A stretch of DNA of 64,000 bases from a bacterium. Its GTDB lineage: Bacteria; Verrucomicrobiota; Kiritimatiellia; CAIKKV01; CAITUY01. The position numbers and the translations under genes were made by a program. The DNA is taken from NCBI GenBank assembly GCA_037128595.1, contig JBAXWB010000021.1:24893-88892 (forward strand), in the 5' to 3' direction. The notes under the pieces were generated by a model. The model was not told the origin of the DNA, ran no database searches, and saw nothing but the letters and a program-made list of their open reading frames with translations. Below are positions 1 through 9,800 of this stretch, in pieces. Each line of letters starts with the position of its first letter. The first letter of the stretch is position 1.

Positions 1-321
1 CGGGATTTTTAATTCGGGAAAGACCATAACGCGTTCCCGTTTAACCCGACAGAAAGAGCGCCCCGAATTAATAATGCCGCAACATTTTGCCTGCCCTGAG
101 GTTCCTCGAAGGGGATTTCTTCGGTTGAATCTGAATTTATTTCATTTCTTGAATTAGTGGTGAAGTCTTCTTCTTAAATCCGTGTAAGGAGCAGGACAGA
201 GCAGCGCCCTCCATTGAATTTCATACCCTCTCTCATTCTCTATGACTTCTTAAAAAAACATACATTTCTTTTCGTGTCTTCGGTGCGCGTGAAATCCTCT
301 CTGGATTTCTTCATTTCTGAA
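1..321. other. Left-edge stretch without a recognisable gene
   Basis: No convincing coding region lies left of the glycosyltransferase stop codon. The stretch is AT-richer than its surroundings. Its only recognisable content is a degenerate copy of the hairpin repeat family at 189-215. A plus-strand open frame that begins here is mostly antisense to the downstream glycosyltransferase and has no protein-like features. Confidence 0.6.
189..215 (+). repeat. Degenerate copy of hairpin repeat family A
   Basis: Carries the constant parts of the family: the loop ACAGAG flanked by G and C, a four-base arm, then CC and the tail CTCCATT, with the same spacing as the other copies. The left arm does not pair with the right arm here, so the stem is broken. 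Conservation of loop and tail without the stem suggests an old copy. Confidence 0.55.
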
Positions 322-1038
322 TCAGGGCTTCCGCCAGAACAACCTGAGCCAGGTCAGGTAGAGCAGGTGGTTGAGGCCGTTGAAAATCTCAAATGGCGGA
401 ATCTTGGAGGCACCGGCCCGGCGGTCTTCAAAACAGATGGGCACTTCGGTCATGCGCGCCCCGACGCGGGAGAGCCGGAACACGATTTCCATGAAAAAAC
501 TATAGCCATTGGATTTGATTTTCCCCAAATCGACCTGGCGAAGGAAGTCCACCCGGAAGACCCGGAACGACGTCGTCATTTCGTGCAGTGAGATGCCCAG
601 CAGGCGTCTGGCACCCCAATTCGCCAGTTTGCTGATAATGCGGCGATAGCCCGCGTAGTTGCAGGACCCCCCGGCCATGTAGCGGGAGCCGGTCACAAAA
701 TCCCTGTCCCCCAGCGCTGCCAGCAGGCGGGGGATATCATCCGGGTTATGGGAAAAATCGGCATCCATGGTGACCAGGGCGTCGTAATGCTGGGTCTCGG
801 CATACTCCATGGCCCATTCATGGGCACTTCCCAAACCCAGTTTCCCGGGCCGGTGGACCACCTTGAGGCGGGGGTTGGTTGCTGCGAGTTCGTCAAGAAT
901 CCGGCCGGTTCCATCGGGGGAGTCGTCGTCAATCACCAGCATGTCGTAGCCGGGATTCAAGCCCAGGACATGATGGCAGAGCGAGGCGATATTCTCGCTT
1001 TCGTTATAGGTGGCAGTGAAGACAAGTATTGTATTCAT
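322..1038 (-). CDS. GT2 glycosyltransferase, polyprenol-phosphate mannose/glucose synthase (DPM1-like)
   Basis: 238 aa, matching the usual length of single-domain DPM1-like enzymes. The GT-A fold begins VFTATYNESENI (6-17), followed by the acidic motif DDDSPDG (37-43) and DADFSH (92-97), the metal- and sugar-nucleotide-binding signature of polyprenol-phosphate mannosyl/glucosyl transferases. No C-terminal membrane domain is present, so it is probably a peripheral enzyme on the cytoplasmic face. Known relatives transfer a sugar from GDP-mannose or UDP-glucose to undecaprenyl or dolichyl phosphate, giving the lipid-linked donor used by GT-C enzymes. Its start overlaps the stop of the upstream GT-C gene by four bases, so the two are probably translationally coupled and may be donor-maker and donor-user (inference). 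The exact sugar cannot be told. Confidence 0.88.
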   Translation of the reverse strand: MNTILVFTATYNESENIASLCHHVLGLNPGYDMLVIDDDSPDGTGRILDELAATNPRLKVVHRPGKLGLGSAHEWAMEYAETQHYDALVTMDADFSHNPDDIPRLLAALGDRDFVTGSRYMAGGSCNYAGYRRIISKLANWGARRLLGISLHEMTTSFRVFRVDFLRQVDLGKIKSNGYSFFMEIVFRLSRVGARMTEVPICFEDRRAGASKIPPFEIFNGLNHLLYLTWLRLFWRKP

Positions 1039-4037
1039 AAGATCGTTAAATGGACGGGGAGCTTTGTGGCATTCCGTTTGTTCGGGAGCGTGGTGGTGAC
1101 CGCCACTCGTTTGCCGGTGCCCCTGTCCAGCATTCCAATCCAGAGTTCATAGTCGCCGGGTTTGGCGGTTGCGGGAATGGTCACCTTCCGGCGCTCGACC
1201 ATGATCTCCGGAAAAGGCTGATACCGGATGGTTTCCACGGGCAGCTCCGACAACAGCACGTGGTCATCCTGAAACAGGCCGTTGGGTTGTTTGATATGGA
1301 CGAAGACCGCCCATTTTCCGGGATTTATGTCAGACCGGCATTTCCAATAGTAACTGACCGGGATCGTTTGCCCCCGCTTGACCTGCTGATCAAGGGTGAC
1401 GCCCAGCAATTCAGCCCCATTGCGGAAAGCGGCCACTGCAGGGATGGCGGGTTGAATCATTACGTTCAGTACCGCGGCATTTGAGTTCGCCTCCGCAGTC
1501 AGCGCGTTCTCTCTCAATGCAGCGATCAATGCCTGCCGGGCAGGATAATGGGGCGGATACGCTTGAACGGCCTCCCTGAGCGTTTCGAGGCGGGCCTGAG
1601 GGGGTGTCCCGCCAGTCACCTCCTTCCGGGTGGCTGACTCATATAGCAGTTGCGCTTTTTCCTTCGAGAAGGTGGCGTTGAAGCCGCCCTGTTCGGTCCA
1701 GAAGAGCCGTGAATACATCGAGCCGGCATGGGAGCCCTGGTCGGCCATGACGTTCAGGAGTGTGATCGGGCCCAGGGGTATTTCCCGCCATGTCAACTCC
1801 GCCGTCCGGAGAACCGCCCGGCTCCTTGGCACATCCCGTGGATCCATGAATAAGCCGGTATTCACGGCAAAGGTCACAGGGAGGGGATCCCGCGAGTCCG
1901 CCCCGGCCATTTCATGGATGGAGCGGGTGAACAAAGAAGGCAATACCGTTGCGGTGAGATTGGAGGTCGACTCCGAAATGCGTTCCGCGAGCCAGCGGGG
2001 TGCGAAGAACCGGGTCAGGCCTTCCTGCTGAAGCGCGGTCACGCTCCGGGCCACGATGGCGGCCGGGGCGTCGGCGGTAGCCCACCCTTCACCCGCTGTC
2101 CCCCGTGAGGCATCCTCTGCTTCCATGAAAAGCGCCTCGCCGAGCCTGACGGGCTCTTCGCCTTCTTTTGGCCCGTGTAGCCGCAGCCGCACTTCGAGAA
2201 GGCCGCCTTCAGGTGGGGTGAACCTGAGCTCCTGAAAGTACTGGATCCCATCGATCATGACGTAGGGGCCGGACCAGAAACAGGAAGTAATTCCCAGTGG
2301 AGGCAGCAGGACTTGCCAGGGGGAGGTCTCATCCTTTCGCCCCTCAACAGAAATTTGCCAGGCATACGCATTGTTCAAGCTGAGCAGGCGGATCCCGCAC
2401 AACGGTACGGGATGTTCAAAGGCGAAAGACAGGTTTCCGGTTGTTCCGGGTGTAAGCAGGGTTTCCCAGGCGGTATCCAGAATGGAATCCGTCAGAACCG
2501 CCGGACCATGGATGTCGCGGGGCTCCACATAGCGCCATTTGTTGGAGGGAGGGATGAGCCCATAATCGATACTCATGGTGCCCACCATCGTATGGCGGGA
2601 GGTGCTTTTGGTAGCCTGCAGGAAGGCGACCAGATTGCCGTAGCCGTTCACATAGGCGCGGCGCTCAGCCAGTTCCACCCGCCGGGCAAAGGGGGCGTAT
2701 CGCTCCAGGGGGAGGGTGGCGAGGCAGAGCTGTTCATGTGAGGCGAAGTTCAGCCAATGGGTGGTGTAAAGGTCCCCGACAAAGTTCCCGTCGCAAAGCG
2801 GGGCCACCTCTTTTTGCAACTGCGCCGCCATCTCCCAGCGCGAACGATCCGCCGGCACGCCGTCGAACATATGGGGGAGCAGCAGGAGGTTGGGAGGGAT
2901 CGTCAGGATAAAGGCCGCCCATCCCCAGGGCCGCCGGTAGCGGTGCATGAGCCAGTCGCAGGAGACCGCCACCATGATGGCAACGGCGGGGAAGAGGGGG
3001 AGTAGATACCGGGTGGTATTCACGTGGGAGAAGCCGGAGGTGCTGTACACGGCCATCATAAATAGCGCCAGAAGCAAGGCGCCCAACTTGAAAAAGAAGC
3101 GGTCATCCGGTGTCTTGCGGACCCGGCTCCGTAATAACAGTCCCACAAAGCCGACTAACAGTCCCAGCAGCACGATGAGGCGGGGGGCCCCGCGCCAGGA
3201 GGCGAGGGGATCCATTTCGACCAGTCTCAGGAACATGTGCCCGAAACTGACTATTCCTTGAGAAAACGGGACTTTATCCATGCCTCCACCGAAATCGAGC
3301 GACCCCCAATGATGGGTGATGTTCCAGCCCCACCAAGGGAGGCTTCCAAGCAGAACCCCCGCAAGGGCCGGGATCAAGCCGACTCTCACCATTCTCCAGC
3401 GGAATCCCGCGAGAAGGACTCCGAGAGCGGCCAGCAGGAATACCGCTACCAGTTGCGTCACCCACCAGGCCACACCTGCGGCCAGTCCCATCCAGAGGTA
3501 CGTTCGCCATGAAACAAACTCGCCACGGCACTCCCGGGCGGTAATCCGGCAGGCCAGCCAGAGTGTGAGCAGGCCCCCCACCATGACATTCATGTATCCC
3601 CCGCGCGGGGCCACGGAATTATGCAGGAGGGTGTCGGAACCGACCAGGCAGAAGAGCATTGCCAGCAGACCGGCGCGCCGGCTTCCGGCCTCCCGGCCGA
3701 ACAGATAGAGCAGCGGAAGCAGCAGGGTTCCGACCAGGGCGGGACTGAGATTGACGATAAACGCGGAGACTTCAACGTGCAGGAGCCTGGCCAGTAAGGC
3801 GGCCAGGGCTGGCTCGAGGCTCCCCATATACGCGACTCCATAGGCGAAAATTGGGTAGTCGGAGCCTTCCGCCATATGCCGGGCCATCAGCCCGATAATG
3901 CTGAAGTCCCCATTGCAGGCGGGATACCTCATGGCCCAGGCCATGCAGAGCCTGATGATGAGTCCAATCCCCGTGATTAAGGCCACCAGGAGAGGCCATC
4001 GCCATGCCCGGAGCGCTTCGCGAAATGACGATTTCAT
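1035..4037 (-). CDS. Large GT-C family membrane glycosyltransferase (PMT/ArnT-like) with C-terminal soluble domains
   Basis: 1000 aa. The first ~385 residues hold about ten hydrophobic segments and the periplasmic-loop pattern of GT-C enzymes, with an acidic residue in CNGDFSIIG after TM1 as the likely catalytic aspartate. The C-terminal ~600 residues are soluble. Around 515-640 is a discoidin (F5/8 C)-like stretch with ILDTAWE and YFQELRFTPP, and the end looks like a beta-sandwich. GT-C enzymes use polyprenyl-phosphate sugars to glycosylate lipids or proteins on the outer face of the inner membrane. It overlaps the gene upstream (169 aa) and the GT2 gene downstream by four bases each, so the three form one minus-strand operon. 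The acceptor is unknown. The carbohydrate-binding-like tail is unusual for the family and is inferred from sequence pattern only. Confidence 0.8.
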   Translation of the reverse strand: MKSSFREALRAWRWPLLVALITGIGLIIRLCMAWAMRYPACNGDFSIIGLMARHMAEGSDYPIFAYGVAYMGSLEPALAALLARLLHVEVSAFIVNLSPALVGTLLLPLLYLFGREAGSRRAGLLAMLFCLVGSDTLLHNSVAPRGGYMNVMVGGLLTLWLACRITARECRGEFVSWRTYLWMGLAAGVAWWVTQLVAVFLLAALGVLLAGFRWRMVRVGLIPALAGVLLGSLPWWGWNITHHWGSLDFGGGMDKVPFSQGIVSFGHMFLRLVEMDPLASWRGAPRLIVLLGLLVGFVGLLLRSRVRKTPDDRFFFKLGALLLALFMMAVYSTSGFSHVNTTRYLLPLFPAVAIMVAVSCDWLMHRYRRPWGWAAFILTIPPNLLLLPHMFDGVPADRSRWEMAAQLQKEVAPLCDGNFVGDLYTTHWLNFASHEQLCLATLPLERYAPFARRVELAERRAYVNGYGNLVAFLQATKSTSRHTMVGTMSIDYGLIPPSNKWRYVEPRDIHGPAVLTDSILDTAWETLLTPGTTGNLSFAFEHPVPLCGIRLLSLNNAYAWQISVEGRKDETSPWQVLLPPLGITSCFWSGPYVMIDGIQYFQELRFTPPEGGLLEVRLRLHGPKEGEEPVRLGEALFMEAEDASRGTAGEGWATADAPAAIVARSVTALQQEGLTRFFAPRWLAERISESTSNLTATVLPSLFTRSIHEMAGADSRDPLPVTFAVNTGLFMDPRDVPRSRAVLRTAELTWREIPLGPITLLNVMADQGSHAGSMYSRLFWTEQGGFNATFSKEKAQLLYESATRKEVTGGTPPQARLETLREAVQAYPPHYPARQALIAALRENALTAEANSNAAVLNVMIQPAIPAVAAFRNGAELLGVTLDQQVKRGQTIPVSYYWKCRSDINPGKWAVFVHIKQPNGLFQDDHVLLSELPVETIRYQPFPEIMVERRKVTIPATAKPGDYELWIGMLDRGTGKRVAVTTTLPNKRNATKLPVHLTIL

Positions 4038-4543
4038 CGGGGCACATCCACCAGGAGCAACTCAGCCTTCGAAATGTTTTTTTGTCGGCGATGTTGGATG
4101 AGCATTTTTTGCAGTTGATCCAGCAATATAAGCTCACCTTCGTTCCCGGGTTCAAGCCCCTCGATCACATCACGCATTTCCACTTCCAGCCGTTCAATCG
4201 GCATGCCAGGCGGTAAGATCAGCAAATATCGCGCGGGTGCAATTTCAACCATGCGCAGCCATTCGATTCTGCTTAAGGACCGGTTTGAATTCACCACAAT
4301 CAGCGCCTTCCCGGGAAGGACTTCGACTAATTCAACAGGGTTTTTCTCTCTATGCCCCGTTCCAATGGCCTCCTCAACGCATTTTACCAGAGCCAACGCC
4401 CGGTCGGGGCTCACCCGCTCCAGTGCTTTCAATATCCGTTCAGGTAAAGTCACCGTAATGGGACGCCGGATTTCCTGAAACTTCGGCGGACGCCCGCCTG
4501 CCCCTTTGGCTGTGGTTGCTAATGTCATAGTGTTTTTGCGCAA
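4034..4543 (-). CDS. Conserved-type hypothetical protein with possible ribbon-helix-helix N-terminus
   Basis: 169 aa, not recognised. The N-terminal part, GGRPPKFQEIRRPITVTLPE followed by an Ala/Leu-rich helix, resembles a ribbon-helix-helix DNA-binding start (basic, then a short beta strand ITVTLPE). The rest is alternating hydrophobic and charged, with no signal peptide or membrane segment, so it is probably cytoplasmic. It is first in the minus-strand operon with the GT-C and GT2 genes (four-base overlap with the former), which would suit a local regulator, but that is inference. An in-frame ATG five codons in (at 4528) is an alternative start. Confidence 0.6.
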   Translation of the reverse strand: MRKNTMTLATTAKGAGGRPPKFQEIRRPITVTLPERILKALERVSPDRALALVKCVEEAIGTGHREKNPVELVEVLPGKALIVVNSNRSLSRIEWLRMVEIAPARYLLILPPGMPIERLEVEMRDVIEGLEPGNEGELILLDQLQKMLIQHRRQKNISKAELLLVDVPR

Positions 4544-4668
4544 TAATTTATTTTTTAATTAAAATGTAAAAACTCATTCGGGTAAAGACTAAAATGAGCA
4601 TTCGAAAGACAAAAACCCTAAATATATAACTTATTTCTTGAATACAGCCGTAATAATTGTAAATATTT

Positions 4669-4687
4669 AATAGTTTTAACGTAAAAA
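4669..4687 (+). promoter_or_regulatory. Upstream motif shared with the gene at 5438 (copy 1)
   Basis: A 19-base sequence, AATAGTTTTAACGTAAAAA, ends 14 bases before the lipoprotein start. A copy with 17 of 19 identical bases sits at 5404-5422, 15 bases before the flavoprotein start. Similar distance to two unrelated start codons suggests a conserved 5' leader or promoter element. The surroundings are strongly AT-rich. Confidence 0.45.
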
Positions 4688-4701
4688 CGAAAGGATAGCA
4701 G

Positions 4702-5094
4702 ATGAAGAGAGTGATGACGTGGTCGTGCATGGCGGGAATAATGGCGTTGAGTCTGGTCGGTTTAGGGCTCGTATCGGGTTGTGATAGTAGCGATGGCGGG
4801 TCGGGTGGCAGTAGCGTAGTGGGGACATGGGGCGCTGGCGGCGATGGCAGGACGGTGTTCAGTTCTGATGGTACATGGGCGGAGTATGATGATGCCGCGC
4901 TTACCCATAGACACTTGGGTGGAACCTACACCCAATCAGGCAACAGTTTCACCGGATCAGGGTCGAATCCCGGTGTCGGGGATCTGGATATTGAGGGTAC
5001 GATCAGTGATGACAAGAATACGCTGCAGATGGATTTCATCGAGCATTGGCACGACCCTTACAAGCATAATCCGGCAACCCTCACGCGGATGTAG
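4702..5094 (+). CDS. Small predicted lipoprotein
   Basis: 130 aa with a lipoprotein signal peptide: basic start MKR, hydrophobic core, lipobox LVSG followed by Cys27. After cleavage it begins CDSSDGGSGG; Asp at +2 could favour inner-membrane retention by the E. coli rule, though that rule may not hold here. The mature part resembles small lipocalin-like or META-like beta-barrel lipoproteins (VVGTWGAGG, then repeated short strands with Gly/Thr/Ser), but no family is firmly recognised. A good ribosome-binding site (AAAGGA, 4690-4695) precedes the ATG. It stands alone between the minus-strand glycosyltransferase operon and the flavoprotein gene. Confidence 0.7.
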   Translation: MKRVMTWSCMAGIMALSLVGLGLVSGCDSSDGGSGGSSVVGTWGAGGDGRTVFSSDGTWAEYDDAALTHRHLGGTYTQSGNSFTGSGSNPGVGDLDIEGTISDDKNTLQMDFIEHWHDPYKHNPATLTRM

Positions 5095-5139
5095 GTCCGG
5101 AGGCGTCAGGCTTAACTCGGCGACATTGACGCCAAAGCA

Positions 5140-5263
5140 GCCTGTTGAAAAATAGTTTATTTCTTTCGTAGCCGCGCCTGATAAGGCGTGGTTCTTCGAT
5201 TTATCAGGACTTTCCATGAACATCCACCGCTTATCAGCGGCGGCTACTCGTTTTCCAACAGGC
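5140..5263. repeat. Palindromic MITE-like element
   Basis: About 124 bp with near-perfect terminal inverted repeats: GCCTGTTGAAAA at the left and TTTTCCAACAGGC at the right. A second, inner pair follows: GTAGCCGCGCCTGATAAGGC against GCTTATCAGCGGCGGCTAC. There is no coding potential. The structure fits a small non-autonomous element or a REP doublet. It fills most of the gap between the lipoprotein and the flavoprotein gene. Confidence 0.6.
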
Positions 5264-5280
5264 AGCTAGAGGGCGGGATT

Positions 5281-5321
5281 TTACGTATAAATATATTTTA
5301 CGTAGTGTTCTTACGTATAAA
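5281..5321 (+). promoter_or_regulatory. Phased TTACGTATAAA direct repeats, possible operator
   Basis: TTACGTATAAA occurs at 5281-5291 and again at 5311-5321, exactly 30 bp apart (about three helical turns), with a partial copy TTTACGTA (5297-5304) between them. The core TACGTA is itself a palindrome. This is the arrangement expected for cooperative binding of a regulator upstream of the flavoprotein gene (ATG at 5438). No known regulator is recognised. Confidence 0.45.
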
Positions 5322-5403
5322 CGGGCTCGGCCTTCCGATTGAACGGTGCGTGTTGATATTTAGTTGATATCATAGCCATAAGAGGTCAATAATAATAAAT
5401 CTT

Positions 5404-5422
5404 AATAGTTTCAACGTAATAA
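5404..5422 (+). promoter_or_regulatory. Upstream motif shared with the gene at 4702 (copy 2)
   Basis: AATAGTTTCAACGTAATAA, 17 of 19 bases identical to the copy at 4669-4687, lying 15 bases before the flavoprotein ATG. Read together, the two copies point to a promoter or leader element used by this genome. Confidence 0.45.
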
Positions 5423-5437
5423 CTGGCAAGATTAATA

Positions 5438-6847
5438 ATGATCAATCAAGAGAAACCAAAAACCGCCATTGTACTCGGGGCGGGACCGGCCGGATTAGCG
5501 GCGGCGCTGGAGTTGGTGCAGAAGAACTATCAGGTGACTGTATTTGAGCGGGATGAGGTGGTGGGGGGTATTTCCCGGACCACCGAGTATCATGGCTACC
5601 GCTTCGATATGGGCGGGCACCGTTTCTTCACCAAGAACCGGGAGGTGGAAGCCTGGTGGCATGCGGCATTGAAGTCGGATTTCCAGCGGACCCCCCGTTT
5701 GTCGCGAATCTACTATAACCGGCGGTTTTTCAAGTATCCGATTGCCATTAAGGATGCGCTTAATAATGCAGGGATAGGCCCCTCCCTCCTCTGGTTCCTC
5801 AGCTTCCTGCGGTACAAAATCAAACCAATCCGCCCTGAAAAAAGTTTTGCCGACTGGGTGACGAACCGGTTTGGCAAACGGCTGTTCGAAACCTTTTTCA
5901 AGTCCTATACCGAGAAAGTCTGGGGGATTCCCACCACCGAATTGTCGGCCGAGTGGGCGGTGCAACGCATCAAGGGACTATCCCTGTGGGATGCGGTTCG
6001 CAATGCCCTGATCCAGTCAAAAGACAAGGAAACGTCGCTGATTGAGGAGTTTAATTATCCCAAATATGGGCCGGGAATGATGTATGAGGCGGTGGCCGCG
6101 CAGGTTAAAGCGGCGGGCGGAACCATTCTGACCGGACATCACGTCTCGGGGTTGCGGCATCAGGATGGTAAAGTGGTGGGAATTGAAGTGACCCGGGATG
6201 GCGTCAAGACCGAGTACGTGGCCGATGTGGTCGTCTCCACCATTCCTTTGCCGGACACCCTGTCGCTGCTTTTTCCCGGCCAGCCGGAGGTGGCGGTGAC
6301 GGCGCGGAATATGCGGTTCCGCGATTTCATCTCGGTTAATCTTATCCTGGATCAACCGGAGGTATTTCCTGATACCTGGATTTACGTCCATGATCCCACG
6401 GTCAAACTGGGCCGGGTTCAGAATTTCAAGAACTGGAGCCGCTGGATGACTCCCACGCAGGAACACACGCCGATCGGCTGTGAGTATTTCTGTACGGCGG
6501 GCGACGCACTCTGGAATACCCCTGATAAGGAGTTGTTGGAACTGGCGGCCACGGAACTCAAAGCCATCGGGCTGGGGGGCAATGCGATGATTAAAGATGG
6601 CTGTGTATGCCGGGTCAGCAATGCCTACCCGATGTACACGGGCCCGTATAAGGAAGCGATCACTCACGCCCGGACCCTGTTGTCGGGTCTCTCCAATTTG
6701 CAGGTGGCCGGCCGGGGCGGCATGTTCCGGTACAACAACATGGATCACTCCATTCTTTCCGGCTGGCTCGCGGCAAGGAACCTCATGGGGCAGGACTGCA
6801 GTCCCTGGGACGCCAACACCGAATCCGAATATCATGAGGAACGCTAA
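5438..6847 (+). CDS. FAD-dependent oxidoreductase, UDP-galactopyranose mutase / amine oxidase-like
   Basis: 469 aa cytoplasmic flavoprotein. An N-terminal Rossmann dinucleotide-binding motif, VLGAGPAGLAAALEL, ends with the expected acidic residue in VFERDE, followed by GGISRTTEYHGYRFDMGGH, the FAD-contact loop typical of UDP-galactopyranose mutases and protoporphyrinogen-oxidase-like amine oxidases. The C-terminal FAD motif is around VAGRGGMFRYNNMDHSI. Proteins of this subgroup are common in exopolysaccharide clusters, where a role in sugar-nucleotide or lipid-linked sugar modification is suspected. Here it lies directly before GT-C, deacetylase and esterase genes and is probably in the same operon (22 bp to the next gene). 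The substrate is not determinable; a strict mutase is not claimed. Confidence 0.8.
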   Translation: MINQEKPKTAIVLGAGPAGLAAALELVQKNYQVTVFERDEVVGGISRTTEYHGYRFDMGGHRFFTKNREVEAWWHAALKSDFQRTPRLSRIYYNRRFFKYPIAIKDALNNAGIGPSLLWFLSFLRYKIKPIRPEKSFADWVTNRFGKRLFETFFKSYTEKVWGIPTTELSAEWAVQRIKGLSLWDAVRNALIQSKDKETSLIEEFNYPKYGPGMMYEAVAAQVKAAGGTILTGHHVSGLRHQDGKVVGIEVTRDGVKTEYVADVVVSTIPLPDTLSLLFPGQPEVAVTARNMRFRDFISVNLILDQPEVFPDTWIYVHDPTVKLGRVQNFKNWSRWMTPTQEHTPIGCEYFCTAGDALWNTPDKELLELAATELKAIGLGGNAMIKDGCVCRVSNAYPMYTGPYKEAITHARTLLSGLSNLQVAGRGGMFRYNNMDHSILSGWLAARNLMGQDCSPWDANTESEYHEER

Positions 6848-6869
6848 CCCATGATCAACAGGAGCCACC

Positions 6870-9800
6870 ATGTCTGGTAAACGGGCAAGACGAAGCTGGA
6901 TGGTCGCGGGACTGATCGTGCTGTTGGCTGGGTCAGCCTGGGTCCGTGAGCGTGGGATTGAATGGCCGCTTCTCCATCCGGATGAGTATAAAATCACCCA
7001 CTGGGCAACCTGGATGGAGGAGCATTCTCAGACGGAGAACGCCGCCTACCCCGGGGGGTATTTCCATCTTATCAAGCCCATCTTATTCCTAAAAAGCGTG
7101 TGTGTCGGGGGGGCTTCCGCGTGGTCCGAGTTCCAGGGACATCGACTCCAGGCGGTGCAGGGTGATGATGGCCGGACTTTTTTCCTGCGCAAGATCAACG
7201 TCGTTCTAGCGGTATTAACCGTGTTGCTTTTCTATAGCCTAGCGTGGCGCGTGTCAGGGAGCGCCTGGGCTGCGCTGGCGGCGGCTGGCCTCCTGGCATT
7301 TTCAAGACTTCATGTGGAACATTCCCATTATGCCGAAACGGATATTGCGATGTTATTCACCCTGACGCTTGCGCTTTATCTATGGGTACGGGTCATGGAG
7401 ACGGGGAAGTGGTTCTGGTTCGGGATGGCGGCGGTGGCGACCGGCTTGGCGATTGGAACAAAATACACAAATATTTTACTGCTTTTGCAGGCGGGGGCCG
7501 GAGGGTGGGTCTGCTGGCGGATGGGGGAGAGAAAGACGAGTTCCCGAGCCGTCCAACTGTTGGGCTTTGGACTCCTGTTGGTGGTCAGCGGGTGGTGTTA
7601 TACGAACCGGCATGTGTTTGAAGGGATGGAGTTCTGGCGGCAACTGCAACGGGCCGGACAGGCCACTTATGCCGAGCGGAGCGTTAATCTGGGTGCGTCC
7701 GTCTCGGATCCCTATGCCGTGCTTCGCTCCAACTGGAGTATTCTGGTGGATAATCTGGCCGATATCCACTGGGGCTGGCTGATGTTCATCGGGCTGGGGG
7801 CGGGGGTGTCGTGCCTCCGGAAGTATCGCCGATATTGGCCGGTCACGCTGCTCCCCATCGGGGTGTACCTTTTTTATTGTTTAAAAGTGGCCCCCTGGAT
7901 CAGAGGGCAGGAATGTCTGGCCTTTTTCCCGTACATGGGGGTGTGCCTGGCCATTGGCGTAAAGGAAAGCTGGGCATGGGCGAATCAGGCTCGATACCGT
8001 GTGCTGGCATTATCGACTATCCTGCTGGTCTTGTTAGTGGCGGGTGGGGATAGTTTGGTGCGCACACTTCGCTTCTCCAGTTTATGCGAAGTGCCTGAAC
8101 CACGAATCCAGGCGTTGCGATGGCTGTATTGTCATGCCCCGCTTCAGGGGAAAGTCGGCATAGAGGCTTATACCGTGCCCACCTGTCGCCTGTTTGATGA
8201 GGGCTGTGATGTTCCTCAGATCGAGTGGGTGACGCCGGAACGCCGGGCCCACCTCGACATGGACTACCTTTTGCGTAATGTGTCGGCCTGTGGCCGGGGA
8301 ACGGTGGATCCGCGTACCGGAGCGTTGTATCCAGATTTTGCGAAAAATCTGAAGGAATTTAAACAGTCGGCGCATTTGCTGTGTGAGTGGGGCCCGCGTG
8401 AGCCTAACTTTGCGTTTGTGGGGCACCAGATGGAATGGTGGGATACCCGGCAGGGCAAGGCGGACCTCGCGATCCGCACTCCCATGTTCCGGCCGGCCTT
8501 GATCGATCATTCGCCCTCGGTGATGGTGCCGCTTAGTGAAAGTGAAGTGGGGAGTTCTCCCGGATTGTTCGTGGATACCACCCCGCGTTCGCTGATTGTA
8601 AGTGGATCCAGCACGATGCGACGGCCCATTTATATTGTTCTGCAAACGAAAGAACGGGCAGGGGATGTGGTTGTCAACGGCATGGGGGATCGACAGGTCA
8701 TTCACATGAATCCCTATGATGTGAACGTGGTTGAAGTGCGGCGGCCCTGGTATTGGCCGCGCCTTTCTGAATATGATGAGATCACCCTTCACGTCCGCTC
8801 GCAGCCCCATGTCGAGTATCTGCCCTGTTATGCCCAGGCGGTAACCGACGTTCGTGATGTGGCGTTGTTGCTTTACCAGAAAGGGTATCCGGATCATGCG
8901 CTGGAGTGGTTGAGGAAAAGCCCGACGGCCGCTGAAGAGGCATGGCTGTGGTATGCCTGTGCGGTGGAACAGGGGCAGTGGGCGCTGGCCGGGCGCTACG
9001 AGCCTCTGGCGCGTCAGGCGTTGGCTGACTTTGAAAAAGCCTGCGGGGTTCTCCCTGAACAGCTGATGCTGAACGGGGTTAGCGGGGCCGCCTACCGTGA
9101 TCATGCCCGGATCCGGCTACCGGTGATCGACACGGGGCGTGATGGAATTCAGATGAAGATTCCGGAATGGGTATTGAATGTTGAGTCGGTGGAAACGGAT
9201 AAGCTGTTTTTTGCTTCGCTTCAACTGCCCGTCCGGTTGGCGCCCGGACGGTATACGGTGCAGGGTGGGGCGAGTGTGGCCCCGCCCTTTGAAATCACTC
9301 AGCCATGGGTTCTGAACGTGGGTCAGATGTCACGGACTGGCACAGTGGCCGTGGTGATTGAGCCCGGGCTGAAAAGCAAGTGGAGTTACTCGTTTGTAGT
9401 CCGGGAGGAGCAGGAACTGGAATTGACCTTTTCCTCCTCTCAGCGGGGCGGGCGATTGGCGCTATCGCCGATGGAGATCCAGTGGAGCGGGGCTGATTTA
9501 TTATGGGCAGAACGGCGCGAGGTATACCGGGCGTTGATCCGGCATGCGCTGCATCGAGGACAGGCTGGGGAGGCCCGTCGATGGTTGGAGTCCGCGCGGC
9601 ACTCAGTCCCTGACGAGGAGGGGTGGCTGGAGCTCGAGAGGGAAAAGGCCGCCCCGGAGGCAAGTGTCAATCAGGCAGGGATTGTATTTTATCCCTGGCT
9701 TAAACTGGTTAAGGCTGAAACCAGCGGCGCGACGGCGGAGTTACAGTTTGAAGTGTTGAAAGATCCTGTCCCGGCCCTCCAAATACTGGTGTATCGCAGA

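Noticed and set aside
8082..9104. Long minus-strand open frame of about 340 codons inside the 1047-aa GT-C gene
   Set aside because: Antisense shadow of a clear coding region in GC-rich DNA; composition rich in Arg, His and Pro and no domain. The same holds for long shadows at 6017-6997, 22290-24005, 23966-25612, 40066-41220 and 46454-47548.
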